Shown: positions 41,088 through 50,577, counted from the stretch's first letter. The stretch: DNA of 64,000 bases from Roseibium aggregatum (GCF_014692675.1 NZ_JABFCZ010000026.1:1-64000); one strand, 5' to 3'. The notes: generated by a model not told the origin, from the sequence alone. Program-made: numbers and translations.

Positions 41088-41780
41088 CTAGATATCCAGC
41101 CGGATCCGGTCGCCGCGCACGATGGCCTCGGTCACTTCAAGCGGTTTCCGGTCGACACTGACGTTCAGGCCGAGCAGGACGAAAAGAGGCTGCTGGCGCG
41201 GGATTTCCAGAAGATCCGTTTCCCGCTCGCTCGGCATCCGGACACGCACCATGGTCCGGGTGCGGAAATAGTCCTCGATCCCGATCGCCGCGTAGGCGTC
41301 GGCGATCTCGCCGATTTCCTCCACGCGTTTCAGGATATCGACGGGAACCGACGGGTGAATGAAGTGATGGCCGAGCGCGATCGGAAGCCCATCGGCAATC
41401 AGCAGGAACTCGATGAAGGGAAGCTTTTCCCGCAGGGAAACGCCCAGCAACTGCGCCACATCCGGCGACGGCCGCTTTTTCTCCAGGGTCTTGAGCACCT
41501 TGATGCGCATCCGCGCACCCGATTCCTGCAGGCTGATGTGAATACGCGTCCGGCTGGTGATCGGGTACGGCCATTCCCGCCCCCGCACAACCGATCCGCT
41601 GCCCTGCCAGCTCGTGATCAGCTGCCTTTCCTCCAGAAGGCCGAGCGCCTTGCGGACCACATGGCGCGAGACGCCGTGGTCTTTCATCAGGGCTGACTGG
41701 GAGGGGAGTTGCGCGCCGGGGGCAAGAGCGCCGTCTTCGATCGTCTGCGTCAAAACCCGGGCGAGCTGTCGCGCGTCCAT
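41088..41780 (-). CDS. GntR/HutC family regulator (230 aa)
   Basis: The N-terminal winged helix has GAQLPSQSALMKDHGVSRHV and RKALGLLEERQLI; the C-terminal UTRA sensor domain has RTRIHISLQESGARMRI, EFLLIADGLPIALGHHFIHP and DYFRTRTMVRVR. This is the PhnF/HutC plan. It is divergent from the monooxygenase/isomerase genes, with an inverted repeat (41845-41867) in between. The ligand is unknown, probably a catabolite of this locus. The start at 41780 is chosen over a GTG at 41792; neither has a strong ribosome-binding site. Confidence 0.85.
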   Translation of the reverse strand: MDARQLARVLTQTIEDGALAPGAQLPSQSALMKDHGVSRHVVRKALGLLEERQLITSWQGSGSVVRGREWPYPITSRTRIHISLQESGARMRIKVLKTLEKKRPSPDVAQLLGVSLREKLPFIEFLLIADGLPIALGHHFIHPSVPVDILKRVEEIGEIADAYAAIGIEDYFRTRTMVRVRMPSERETDLLEIPRQQPLFVLLGLNVSVDRKPLEVTEAIVRGDRIRLDI

Positions 41781-41844
41781 TCTAAAATCCACTTTCCGAT
41801 GGGCTGTTTCATCAGGCGATTGGGCCAGAAATATCTTTAGACTT

Positions 41845-41867
41845 CAGACATGTCAGGACCATGTCTG
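41845..41867. promoter_or_regulatory. Candidate GntR operator
   Basis: CAGACATG (41845-41852) and CATGTCTG (41860-41867) are perfect 8-bp arms with a 7-bp spacer. The dyad lies in the region shared by the divergent GntR and ABM genes, as expected for a HutC-type autoregulated switch. Confidence 0.65.
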
Positions 41868-42027
41868 ATGTGCGCAACGTCCCGCAAGTGCTTGGCGGAC
41901 GTGCCATTCCTCCGCTACCATCCTTTCCTGCCCGCCCCGCAGACAGAATGCAGCGCGGGGCCGGCAGCAATCATCCGGGCCGTCGCATCTGGCCCGAAAC
42001 CAACTGACAAGGGATGGAACGACGATC

Positions 42028-42336
42028 ATGATCCGTGAAGTGGCAGAACTGCGCATCAAGGAAGGCACCGACGCAGAATTTCAGGCGGCGGTCGAAAAGG
42101 CTGTCCCCCTGTTCAAGGCCGCGGAAGGCTGCAGCGGAATGCGCCTGGAAAAGGTCATCGAGACGCCGTCGCTCTATCGCCTCATCGTCCAGTGGGCGAC
42201 CCTGGACGACCACATGGTCAAGTTCCGCGGCTCCGACGACTTCCAGAAATGGCGCGCTCTTGCCGGTCCCTTCTTTGCCGAACCGCCGAGCGTGGACCAC
42301 TGCGAAACCTGTGTTGCCGGCTTTGAGGCCGAATAA
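42028..42336 (+). CDS. Antibiotic biosynthesis monooxygenase (ABM) domain protein (102 aa)
   Basis: A single ferredoxin-like ABM domain: MIREVAELRIKEGTDAEFQA, CSGMRLEKVIETPSLYRLIVQW and a WATLDDHMVKFRGSDDFQKWR segment. Such small proteins act as cofactor-free monooxygenases or as quinone or heme-related handling proteins. The Cys pair at HCETC near the C-terminus is not typical. It is the first gene of the plus-strand unit after the GntR operator, 29 nt before the isomerase. Confidence 0.8.
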   Translation: MIREVAELRIKEGTDAEFQAAVEKAVPLFKAAEGCSGMRLEKVIETPSLYRLIVQWATLDDHMVKFRGSDDFQKWRALAGPFFAEPPSVDHCETCVAGFEAE

Positions 42337-42365
42337 GCGGCCACCATCGAGCGCGGAAAAGCACA

Positions 42366-43181
42366 ATGACGACGATTGGCAATCGCTTCGGCGTGAACAC
42401 CTATTCCTACACGCAGACCATGACGGCAGGCGCATGCCTGCGCCATCTGGCGGACGAAGGCGTGGAGGAAATCGAGCTGATGCTGTTTCCCGGACATATC
42501 TGGCCGGGCGACAGTCCCGATGCGGTCATGGACGCCCGCAAGGCGCTTGCCGATGGTGGTTTGAAGCTCACCAGCATCAACACCCCGAACATCGACCTGA
42601 ACATTGCCGCGGCCGCGGAAGAAATGCGGCGCGCGAGCCTTGAGCTCAACAGCGCGTTTCTGCATCTCGGCTCGGACCTTGGCGCCAAAGCCATGATCCT
42701 CGGCCCGGGCAAGCCCAATCCGCTGTTTCCGCTGCCGAGCGCTGTTCTGGAAGGCTATTTCTTCCAGGCCCTCGATACGCTTCTGCCCCTGGCGGCACGT
42801 CTTGATATCGAAATCTGGATAGAGAACATGCCCTTCGCCTTCCTGCCGGATGCGGAGAGCCTGATGGCGTCGCTTGCGCGCTACGGCGAGGCGGATCTGA
42901 AGATCTGCTACGACGTCGCCAACGGCCATTTCATCGGAGAAGAACCGGTCGAGGGACTGAAGACGGTCGCCTCCCGCCTTGCCCTCGTCCATCTGTCGGA
43001 TACCACCCGCCAGACGTTCCGCCACGATGCGGTCGGCGAAGGCGATCTCGATTTCGAGGTCCTGCCGGATGCAATTGCCGCCGTCGGCCATGAGGAACGC
43101 CCCGTTCTGGAAATCATTTCCAGATCCCCCGAACGGGACTTCCCCCGATCCGTCGCCGCCCTGAAAAACTACGGCTTCTGA
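42366..43181 (+). CDS. Sugar-phosphate isomerase/epimerase-like TIM-barrel protein (271 aa)
   Basis: A xylose-isomerase-like TIM barrel with GVNTYSYTQTM at the start, EEIELMLFPGHIWPG, EIWIENMPFAFLP (metal-site Glu), LKICYDVANGHFIGE and ALVHLSDTTRQTFRHDAVG (His) near the end. It probably isomerises or dehydrates a carbonyl acid, but the substrate is not known. It follows the ABM gene and faces an SDR gene across a strong terminator. Confidence 0.82.
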   Translation: MTTIGNRFGVNTYSYTQTMTAGACLRHLADEGVEEIELMLFPGHIWPGDSPDAVMDARKALADGGLKLTSINTPNIDLNIAAAAEEMRRASLELNSAFLHLGSDLGAKAMILGPGKPNPLFPLPSAVLEGYFFQALDTLLPLAARLDIEIWIENMPFAFLPDAESLMASLARYGEADLKICYDVANGHFIGEEPVEGLKTVASRLALVHLSDTTRQTFRHDAVGEGDLDFEVLPDAIAAVGHEERPVLEIISRSPERDFPRSVAALKNYGF

Positions 43182-43183
43182 AA

Positions 43184-43212
43184 GAAAAAACCCGGCCGCA
43201 AATGCGGCCGGG
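43184..43212 (-). terminator. Terminator after the minus-strand SDR gene
   Basis: CCCGGCCGCA (43191-43200) and TGCGGCCGGG (43203-43212) are perfect 10-bp arms. On the minus strand the hairpin is followed by TTTTTTCTTT. It ends the catabolic transcript coming from the right; on the plus strand it may also stop the isomerase transcript. Confidence 0.88.
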
Positions 43213-43252
43213 CAAGGAGGGAAAAAGCTGCTTTCCCACTAAGATGCAGGCT

Positions 43253-43975
43253 TCAGATCATCCCGCCGTTCGGCTGGACAATCTGGCCAAGCACCCAGGA
43301 CGCCTTGTCGGAGGCAAGGAACGCCACGACCTCGGCGATTTCCTCCGGCTGGCCGACCCGGTTCAGCGGGCTCATGGCGGCCGACCGCTTCAACGCTTCT
43401 TCGTTCTTGCCGGCGCGGAAGAGATCCGTATCGACCGGACCCGGCGCCACGCCGTTGACCCGCACGCCGCGGCCCGCCAGTTCCTTCGACATGGACCGGA
43501 TCAGACACTCCACCGCCGCCTTGGTGGCGCTGTAGGGGCCGACGCCCGGCACCGCGTTGCGGACAAGCGAGGTGGTGGTGGCAATGATCGTGCCGTTGTC
43601 AGCCACCTGACGGGCCGCTTCGGCGAGAATGTTGAAGGCGCCAACGATATTGACTTCGACCAGCTTGCGGAAATTGTCCGGATCGAACTGGGCCATGGGC
43701 CCGGGGGGCACATTGATGCCGGCATTGGCCAGCACGCAGCTCGGCGCGCCGCCGAAGTCCTTCGCCACATCGGCAAACACCTTCGCGACCTCTTCCGGCT
43801 TGGTGATGTCGACCTTGTAGCCCTGGACCCGGGTGCCTGCAGCAGCGGTCACCGCATCCGGCTCAGAGCTCACATAGGTATAGGCGACGTCGAACCCGTC
43901 TTCGTTCAGTTTCTTCACGCAGGCCGCGCCAATGCCCCGCGACCCGCCGAAGACGATGGCGATTTTCTTGCTCAT
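43253..43975 (-). CDS. SDR family oxidoreductase (240 aa)
   Basis: A classical short-chain dehydrogenase: FGGSRGIG cofactor loop, NAGIN, a catalytic Ser near TTTSLV, YSATK (Tyr and Lys), and a C-terminal GQIVQPNGGMI. The TYVSSEP segment after strand two favours NADP. The start at 43975 follows AAGGAAACAG; the frame to 44008 is longer without support. It lies 61 nt downstream of the aldehyde dehydrogenase gene on the same strand. Confidence 0.88.
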   Translation of the reverse strand: MSKKIAIVFGGSRGIGAACVKKLNEDGFDVAYTYVSSEPDAVTAAAGTRVQGYKVDITKPEEVAKVFADVAKDFGGAPSCVLANAGINVPPGPMAQFDPDNFRKLVEVNIVGAFNILAEAARQVADNGTIIATTTSLVRNAVPGVGPYSATKAAVECLIRSMSKELAGRGVRVNGVAPGPVDTDLFRAGKNEEALKRSAAMSPLNRVGQPEEIAEVVAFLASDKASWVLGQIVQPNGGMI

Positions 43976-44036
43976 GACTGTTTCCTTGTTGTGGCCGGCA
44001 GGCCGCACCTGCCGGCAATCCGATTGAGTGTGAGGT

Positions 44037-45494
44037 TCAAGTTAGTGAAATCGTGATGATGCGCTCTTCCGTCATCTCGTGAACCGCATAATACGGCCCT
44101 TCCCGACCGAACCCGCTGTCCTTGGAGCCGCCGTAAGGCATCATGTCCACGCGTGAACTGGAGGTCTCGTTGATGTGGACGCCACCGACCTCGAGTTTCA
44201 GTGCGGTAGTGAACGCATCCTTGATCCGGTTGGTGAAAATGCCCGACGCCAGACCGAACGGTGTCGAATTGACCCGGTCGATCGCCTCGTCCAGCGTATC
44301 GAACGGCACCAGGCAGACGACCGGACCGAAGATTTCGCAGGCGCCGACATTCATCGAGGCATCGATATCGGTCAGAAGCGTCGGCGCCAAGACTGCACCT
44401 TCGCGCGTTCCGCCGGCAAGTATCCGCGCCCCCTTGGCGACGGCTTCGGCAATCCAGCTTTCGATCCGGATCGCTTCCTTTTCGGAAATCAACGGCCCGA
44501 CGAACGTATCCGGGTTTTCCGGATCGCCGTAGGACAGGGCCTTGACCTTCGCCGTCAACCGGTCCTGGACATCCGCCATGACCTTCCGGTCGACCATAAG
44601 GATCTGGACGGAGGTGCACACCTGCCCCGCCTTGCGGTAACCCGCATTGACGACCTTGGTGAGGGCCGTATCCAGGTCCGCGTCGTCGCACACCAGCGTG
44701 AAGGCAATCGAGCCGAGTTCCATCTGCGTCCGCCGCAGGCCGGCCGCCTTCTGAATGCTCCGGCCGACCTCCGTGCTGCCGGTGAAGGCGAAAAACCGCA
44801 CCCGGTCATCCCCAAGCAGCGCTTCGGCGATCCTGCCCCTGCCCTGAACCAGAGACAGGAAGCCTTTCGGCATGCCGGCTTCGACCAGAACCTCGACCAG
44901 TTTCATCGCCGTGAGAGGCGTGTTGCTGGACGGCTTCAGAATGACCGAATTGCCTGCGGCGAAGGCCGGCGCGATCTTGTGGGTCACGGTATTGAGCGGT
45001 GCATTGAACGGCGTGATCGCGGCAACCACCCCCAGCGGCACCCGGACCGTGAACGCCAGCCGACCGGCCTGGTTCGGCGCGCCTTCCAGCGGAATGACGT
45101 CCCCGGCAAGCCGCCGGGCTTCTTCCGCCGAAAGCCGAAGGGTCTGGATGCAGCGATTGACCTCGCCGCCCGCGTCCGCCGCGGTAAAGCCCGCTTCCTG
45201 CTGCATGATGCGGATGAAGCTGTCCCGGCGTTCGGCGATCAGCACCGCAGCCTTGTCGAGGATCACGCCGCGCTCGTAAGCGACCGGAGCGCCAGCCCTG
45301 AAAGCCGCGTGAGCGCTGTCGATCACCTTGACGATCTGTTCATCGCTCGGCGACGAAATGCTGGCCATGGGTTGAAGCGTGTATTTGTTCAGGAGCGTGA
45401 ACGGCTCCCCTTCGCCCGGTTCCCAGTTGCCGTCGATATAGAGCGGAAAAGTCTCCGACTGACCCAACTCAAAACTGTCTCGCATATCATTCAT
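44037..45494 (-). CDS. NAD(P)-dependent aldehyde dehydrogenase (485 aa)
   Basis: Complete ALDH fold: PFNAPLNTVTHKIAPAFAAGN, FTGSTEVGRSI, the general base in ELGS (usually ELGG), the nucleophile in GQVCTSVQ, and a late FGPVVCLVPFD and GFGREGPYY. Close to lactaldehyde/aldehyde dehydrogenases of the SSADH-like type. Its role would be oxidation of an aldehyde made by the ThDP enzyme of the same locus to an acid. It is 21 nt downstream of the Liv fusion gene. Confidence 0.9.
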   Translation of the reverse strand: MNDMRDSFELGQSETFPLYIDGNWEPGEGEPFTLLNKYTLQPMASISSPSDEQIVKVIDSAHAAFRAGAPVAYERGVILDKAAVLIAERRDSFIRIMQQEAGFTAADAGGEVNRCIQTLRLSAEEARRLAGDVIPLEGAPNQAGRLAFTVRVPLGVVAAITPFNAPLNTVTHKIAPAFAAGNSVILKPSSNTPLTAMKLVEVLVEAGMPKGFLSLVQGRGRIAEALLGDDRVRFFAFTGSTEVGRSIQKAAGLRRTQMELGSIAFTLVCDDADLDTALTKVVNAGYRKAGQVCTSVQILMVDRKVMADVQDRLTAKVKALSYGDPENPDTFVGPLISEKEAIRIESWIAEAVAKGARILAGGTREGAVLAPTLLTDIDASMNVGACEIFGPVVCLVPFDTLDEAIDRVNSTPFGLASGIFTNRIKDAFTTALKLEVGGVHINETSSSRVDMMPYGGSKDSGFGREGPYYAVHEMTEERIITISLT

Positions 45495-45515
45495 GATGGA
45501 TCCTTTCCTGCCGGG

Positions 45516-48050
45516 TCAAAGCCAGAGGATTTCTTTTCTGTAGTCGATGTCGGTCAAAAGGGCCTCAGCCGGGCCTTCGTGGAACACCGCGCCGCGTTCG
45601 AGCGCGAAGACCCGGTCGGACAGAGCCAGAACGAGATCCAGATTGTGCTCCACGATCAGGATCGGCAGCTCCTGCCGCAACTTGTCGAAGACGGTGAAGA
45701 GTTCCTCCACGATCGCCGGCGCCAGCCCTTCGAAGGGTTCGTCCAGGAGCAGGAGCTTCACATTGCCCGAAAGCGCCCGGGCTACCGCCAGCATCTGCTG
45801 TTCGCCGCCGGACAGGAAGTCGGCCGGCGTGTGATAGCGTTCCTTCAGGCGCGGGAACATGTCGAGGATCTTCTCCTCGCTCCACACGACCGCGCCGTCT
45901 CCATCCGTCGCACGCGCCAGACGGCCGAGCGCGAGGTTGTCGCCGACGCTCATGCCGGAGAAGATGCCCCTGCCTTGCGGAACATAGCCGACACCGGCGC
46001 GCGCGATATCCGGCGCGGACAGGCCGACCAGTTCCTGGCCGTCGAAGCGGATGCTGCCGGTTTTCGGCGGCACGAGGCCTGCGAGGCTCTTCAGCAGCGT
46101 GGACTTGCCGGCCCCGTTCCGGCCGAGCAGCGCCACGATCTCCCCTTTGCGGATATTCAGGGTCGCGTCGTTGAGAATATGGCTCTTGCCGTAGAAGGTG
46201 TTGATGCCGTCGATCTTCAGCAGAGGTTCTGCCGCCGTGTCCTGGCCACCCATTCGGCCGGTGACCGGCGGCGTGCCGGTGCCGGTGTAGATTTCCTGCA
46301 CCTGCTTGTCGGCACGTACCGCTTCCGGATCGCCGGTCATCAGGACTTCGCCCTGGTTCATGACCGTGACTTCGTGGGAGAGAGACAACACCCGGTCCAG
46401 ATCGTGCTCGACAATGAGGACCGGAATGTTTTCCGCCATCCGCCGGACCAGGCTGGAAACGCGCTCGCGTTCGGCCGCAGCCAGGCCGGCCAGCGGCTCG
46501 TCCAGCAGCAGGATCTGCGGCTTGGACGCCAGCGCGATTCCGAGATCGACCAGACGCTGACCGCCGTAGGACAGGTCGCCGCCGTTGATATCCTCGATCC
46601 CTTCCAGTCCGAGGAACTTCGTCAGCTCTTCCGTATGCTCATGCACATCGTTGTAGCTATCGATATCCCGCCAGAAATTGTACCGGCACGGATGCTTGGC
46701 CTGGACGGAAAGGCGCAGGTTCTCGTAGATCGACACCCCTTCGAAGAGATTGGTGATCTGGAACGACCGGGCCAGCCCCTTTTCCGCAATCCGGTTGGCC
46801 GGCAGCCCTTCGATGCGGTCGCCATTGAGCCTGACCGCACCCCCGTCGGGCGGGAACATGCCGGAGATCAGGTTGAAGGTGGTGGTCTTGCCGGCCCCGT
46901 TCGGTCCGATCAGGGCATGGATCTGGCCGCTGTCGACCGCCAGGGACACGTGATTGACCGCCTTGTACCCGCCGAAGCTCTTGTCGATGTTTTCCACCTG
47001 AAGCACCGGACCGGAGCGAGGCTTCGGCCGCAGGAACCCGGGCAGCGGGAGGCCGTCATAGATCTTCCGCCGGCTCATCGCCGCCGTTTCCTCCGGCGCC
47101 GGCCGCAGCTTGTTGCGGATCTGGCCCCAGATACCGGCGATACCGCCCGGCGAGTAGAGCACGAAGGCGACGAAGATCAGCCCGAACCAGAGCAGCCAGT
47201 TGCCCGTCCAGATGGAGAACATCTCGCGGAACAGGATGTAGAACATCACCCCGATCGCCGGACCGAGGATATTGTTCATGCCGCCGATGACGACCATAGC
47301 CAGCAATTCGCCGGAAAACGCGACCGATGTGGTCTCCGCCGACACCAGATAGTGCTCGAAGCCCGACAGCGCCCCGGCAAGACCGGTGATGACGGCGGAA
47401 AGAATGAACGAAATCAGCTTGTAGCGCTGGATGTCATAGCCCTGGAACGCCGCACGTTGCTGATTTTCGCGGATTGCGACCAGCACATGGCCGAACGGCG
47501 AACGCAGCAGGCGGATCATGGCAAAGAGCACCAGGGCCGCCACAACGGCAACGAACCCGTAGTAGCTGATGCTGTCATCGAGATCGATCGGTCCGATCGT
47601 CCCCCGCGCCAGATTGCCCAGACCGTCCTCGCCGCCGGTCACTTCAGTCCAGCGGAAGGCGATTGTGTAGCTGAGCGCAACCAGCGCCAGGGTCAGAAGG
47701 GCGAAATAAACGCCCCTACGCCGCAGGATCAGAATGCCGATCACCAGCGCCATCGCCGCGACGAAGGCCATCGAAAGAAGGATCGGCAGAATGATCTGGT
47801 CGGCGAATAGATTACGCTGGGCGAGAGCGGCGGCGTAGGCACCCATGCCGAACCACATCGAATGGCCGAAGGAATGCAGGCCCGTATAGCCGACCAGCAG
47901 ATTGAGGCCGATGGCGGCAATCGCGAGGATCACCACGACGGACGCCGTGTTCACCGTGAGACCGATCAGCGGCATCAGCAGCGGCAGGACCACCATCACG
48001 GCCACGGCGATCCAAAGCGGCCGGTATTTTTGCAGAAGTGTCGTTTTCAT
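45516..48050 (-). CDS. Branched-chain amino-acid-type ABC transporter LivM-LivG-LivF fusion (844 aa)
   Basis: Three normally separate proteins are joined in one chain. Residues about 1-315 are a LivM permease with many hydrophobic helices (AIAAIGLNLLVGYTGLHSFG). Residues about 345-590 are a LivG ATPase (GPNGAGKTTTFNLISG, LSYGGQRLVDLGIAL, HDLDRVLSLS). Residues about 605-844 are a LivF ATPase (GRNGAGKSTLLKSLAG, LSGGEQQMLAVARAL, EHNLDLVLALSD). Linkers of 20-30 residues rich in Pro join them. LivM-LivG fusions are known, the triple one is rarer. It works with LivH (48050) and the binding protein (49125); the two genes touch at one base. Confidence 0.92.
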   Translation of the reverse strand: MKTTLLQKYRPLWIAVAVMVVLPLLMPLIGLTVNTASVVVILAIAAIGLNLLVGYTGLHSFGHSMWFGMGAYAAALAQRNLFADQIILPILLSMAFVAAMALVIGILILRRRGVYFALLTLALVALSYTIAFRWTEVTGGEDGLGNLARGTIGPIDLDDSISYYGFVAVVAALVLFAMIRLLRSPFGHVLVAIRENQQRAAFQGYDIQRYKLISFILSAVITGLAGALSGFEHYLVSAETTSVAFSGELLAMVVIGGMNNILGPAIGVMFYILFREMFSIWTGNWLLWFGLIFVAFVLYSPGGIAGIWGQIRNKLRPAPEETAAMSRRKIYDGLPLPGFLRPKPRSGPVLQVENIDKSFGGYKAVNHVSLAVDSGQIHALIGPNGAGKTTTFNLISGMFPPDGGAVRLNGDRIEGLPANRIAEKGLARSFQITNLFEGVSIYENLRLSVQAKHPCRYNFWRDIDSYNDVHEHTEELTKFLGLEGIEDINGGDLSYGGQRLVDLGIALASKPQILLLDEPLAGLAAAERERVSSLVRRMAENIPVLIVEHDLDRVLSLSHEVTVMNQGEVLMTGDPEAVRADKQVQEIYTGTGTPPVTGRMGGQDTAAEPLLKIDGINTFYGKSHILNDATLNIRKGEIVALLGRNGAGKSTLLKSLAGLVPPKTGSIRFDGQELVGLSAPDIARAGVGYVPQGRGIFSGMSVGDNLALGRLARATDGDGAVVWSEEKILDMFPRLKERYHTPADFLSGGEQQMLAVARALSGNVKLLLLDEPFEGLAPAIVEELFTVFDKLRQELPILIVEHNLDLVLALSDRVFALERGAVFHEGPAEALLTDIDYRKEILWL

Positions 48051-48925
48051 TATTCGAATTTCTCGATCCGCTCACCCAGAAGCCCGCGCGGACGGAACAT
48101 GAGCACCAGGAACATGAGGACGTAGATGGAAGCGGCACCTGCCGCCGGATAGAAATAGATGGTCACCCCGCGGACAACGCCGACGAGAAGGGCTGCGAGG
48201 ATCACGCCCCAGAAGCTGCCGAGCCCGCCGATGATGACGACGACGAAGGCGACCGTGATGATTTCCGCGCCCATGGCGGGATGAACGATGGTGATAGGGG
48301 CAAACAGGGCGCCGCCAAGGGCCGCAATCCCGACACCGAGCACAATGACCGTGGTCATGTAGGGCTGCAGCCTGATGCCAAGTGCCGCGACCATGTCGGG
48401 CTGCTGGATGCCGGCGCGCACCACACGGCCGAAGGAGGTCTTGTTCAAGAGCAGCCAGATGCCGGTCAGGACGACAATCACGACGCCGAGAAGGAACAGC
48501 CGGTACTTGGAAAACAGGAAGTCGCCGATGAACACCGGACCTTTCAGCGCCTGCGGCAGGGAAACCGGGATCGGGGCAGCCCCCCAGATAATCCGGATCA
48601 GCTGTTCGCCCACCATGGCAAGGCCGAAGGTGACGAGCAGACTGAGAATGGGATCCGCCCGGTAGAACCTGCGCAGGATGAACCGCTCGAACAGAATTCC
48701 GAGCAAACCGACAATCACGGGCGACAGGACCGCCCCGCCGGCGAAGCCGAAAACCCTGGCGATCTCGATCGAGATATAGGCACCGATCGCGTAGAAGGCG
48801 CCATGTGACAGGTTCACGATGCCGCCCACGCTGAAAATCAGCGACAGGCCAAGGGCGATAAGCAGGTAATAGCCTCCGAGAACGAGACCATTCACCACCT
48901 GCTCCATCAGGAAGACGAACTGCAT
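48050..48925 (-). CDS. LivH-type ABC transporter permease (291 aa)
   Basis: Starting at MQFVFLMEQVVNGLVLGGYY, the protein has about eight helices with the LivH pattern GLSLIFSVGGIVNLSHGAFY and GIRLQPYMTTVIVLGVGIAALGG. An upstream in-frame start at 48967 has no signal or ribosome-binding site support. Together with the LivM part of the fusion it forms the channel. Its stop overlaps the start of the fusion gene by one base (TAATG-type contact). Confidence 0.9.
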   Translation of the reverse strand: MQFVFLMEQVVNGLVLGGYYLLIALGLSLIFSVGGIVNLSHGAFYAIGAYISIEIARVFGFAGGAVLSPVIVGLLGILFERFILRRFYRADPILSLLVTFGLAMVGEQLIRIIWGAAPIPVSLPQALKGPVFIGDFLFSKYRLFLLGVVIVVLTGIWLLLNKTSFGRVVRAGIQQPDMVAALGIRLQPYMTTVIVLGVGIAALGGALFAPITIVHPAMGAEIITVAFVVVIIGGLGSFWGVILAALLVGVVRGVTIYFYPAAGAASIYVLMFLVLMFRPRGLLGERIEKFE

Positions 48926-49069
48926 GTCAATTTCCGAAACATGGGCACGGCGTTCTGAGCGTCGCACTGCCCCGACCGTTCCACTGCGAGGGCCCCTGCC
49001 CTCGCAGTCCGGATGTCGGAGGGGTTTCGACTAGCGGGACCCGTGAGATCCGCCGCGCAACTTTCCTAA

Positions 49070-49095
49070 GGACGGGCGTCGAACGACGCCCGTCC
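49070..49095 (-). terminator. Stable hairpin between binding-protein and LivH genes
   Basis: GGACGGGCGTCG (49070-49081) and CGACGCCCGTCC (49084-49095) are perfect 12-bp arms with a two-base loop. There is no T-run. Such hairpins behind binding-protein genes protect the upstream mRNA from 3' decay and reduce readthrough, giving an excess of the binding protein. Confidence 0.6.
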
Positions 49096-49124
49096 CGATT
49101 CAGGTCTTCAGATCGTGAAGCGGA

Positions 49125-50390
49125 TCAGAGCTTGCATCCGTTCTGTTCGACCGTCGGGAAGATCGATTCCAGCGGCTCATCGGGCCCCGGAACCGGATCA
49201 CCGAGAACGATCATGTCGTGCTCGTTTTCCGCTTTCTCGTCGACGGTAAAGGCAAAGGCTTCCTGGATCAGCTGGTGATCGCCAGCGCGGAAGTAGCCGT
49301 CCCGGTTCTTCAGAAGATCGAACTTCTGACCGGATTCCAGATACTCGATCAGGTCCGGCGTGCCGACGGACTGGGTATCGCCCATCGCCTTGGCCATGAT
49401 CCTCATCGCCACGAAGGAAATCCAGGAATGGTTTTCCGGCAGCTTGCCATAGGCTTCCTTGAACGCGGACACATAGGCCTGCGACCCTTCGGTCTGCAGC
49501 GTATCGTACCACGGGGTCGGCCATGTGCCGCTCAGGTTGCCGATGCCGGCCGCCCAGGCGTCGGCGGTGTTCAGGTTGAAGCCGACCGTCGGGAACGGCA
49601 GACCGTATTCGGCATACTGCTTGACGAAATTGGTCACCTGGTTGCCGGCGAGGTTCAGGCAGACCACGTCGGGCTGGGCCTGGCGGATCTTCAAGAGGTA
49701 GGGGCTGAAGTCCGTCACGTCGGTTGCCACCAGATCATCGGAAACCAGAATGCCGCCATTGGCATCGAAGAAGGCCTTCGCCGCCCGCAGCAGATCGTGT
49801 CCGAAGACGTAATCGGCCGTCAGGGTCACGAATTTCTTGCCATCGACCATGCCCTCACGCTTGAGGGCGCCACCGACCGCATTCACCATCACGGTGTTCG
49901 GAATATCGGTGCAGAACATGTACTTGGAGCAGCTGTTGCCACGCAGGGTGTCGGAGCGCGGTCCGACGGCGATGAACAGTTTCTTGTTGCGCTCTGCGAC
50001 CTGGGAAATCGCCCGCGCAGATGCGGAGCTGATTTCACCGATCAGGAAGTCGACATTATCCTGCTCGATCATGCGCTGCGCCTTGGTGGTCGCGACATCC
50101 GGATTGATCGAATCTTCGGAGATCAGTTCAAGCATCTTGCCGTTGACGCCGCCGGCAGCGTTGATCTGGTCGACGGAAAGCTTGATGCCGAGCGTGGCAT
50201 ATTCGCCGAGAACGCCCAGGAAGCCGGTTTTCGGGGTCAGGTGACCGACCTTGATGACGTCCTGCGCCCTGAGGATGCCCGGCATCCCGAGAACGGAACC
50301 GGCCGCGATCCCGGCCGCGCCGAGTTTCAATGCCGAGCGGCGGGTCACCAGGCTGCTGCCGGCCCCACCTGAACTGTTGCGATTAGTCAT
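49125..50390 (-). CDS. ABC transporter substrate-binding protein, LivK/amidic type (421 aa)
   Basis: A Tat-type signal (VTRRSALKLGAAGIAAGSVL) precedes a type 1 periplasmic binding fold: IKVGHLTPKTGFLGVLGEYA, INAAGGVNGKMLELI, GEISSASARAISQVAERNKK and a LKRE-VDGKKFVTLTADYVFGHD segment. The class binds amino acids, amides or aromatic acids. The start at 50390 follows GGGAGGAAATACC. It is first in the SBP - LivH - LivMGF - ALDH - SDR run and divergent from the LysR gene. Confidence 0.9.
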   Translation of the reverse strand: MTNRNSSGGAGSSLVTRRSALKLGAAGIAAGSVLGMPGILRAQDVIKVGHLTPKTGFLGVLGEYATLGIKLSVDQINAAGGVNGKMLELISEDSINPDVATTKAQRMIEQDNVDFLIGEISSASARAISQVAERNKKLFIAVGPRSDTLRGNSCSKYMFCTDIPNTVMVNAVGGALKREGMVDGKKFVTLTADYVFGHDLLRAAKAFFDANGGILVSDDLVATDVTDFSPYLLKIRQAQPDVVCLNLAGNQVTNFVKQYAEYGLPFPTVGFNLNTADAWAAGIGNLSGTWPTPWYDTLQTEGSQAYVSAFKEAYGKLPENHSWISFVAMRIMAKAMGDTQSVGTPDLIEYLESGQKFDLLKNRDGYFRAGDHQLIQEAFAFTVDEKAENEHDMIVLGDPVPGPDEPLESIFPTVEQNGCKL

Positions 50391-50535
50391 GGTATTTCCT
50401 CCCATTGTGCACGATCCACTGAGAAATATTGTTTTTCAGGTTATTCGCGCTGATCTTCGGACCAGCTTGGTCGATGATGGGCGGATTGTAGAAAATCCTT
50501 TTTTTTGGCGGAAATATTAAATAGAGAGACGGGTT

Positions 50536-50550
50536 ATAAGGTGGACTTAT
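50536..50550. promoter_or_regulatory. Candidate LysR-type operator (T-N11-A)
   Basis: ATAAG-GTGGA-CTTAT is a 5-bp inverted repeat with a T-N11-A core (50537-50549), the classical LysR box. It lies 28 bp before the LysR gene and in the region shared with the divergent transporter operon. Confidence 0.65.
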
Positions 50551-50577
50551 GGCTAAAACAGGAGTTAGATCGTCAAC

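Noticed and set aside
44175..47810. 1211-codon open frame on the plus strand opposite ALDH and the Liv fusion
   Set aside because: Exceptionally long, but both opposite genes have complete motifs. This frame is dominated by Arg, Asp, Gln and His and has no start signal or domain.
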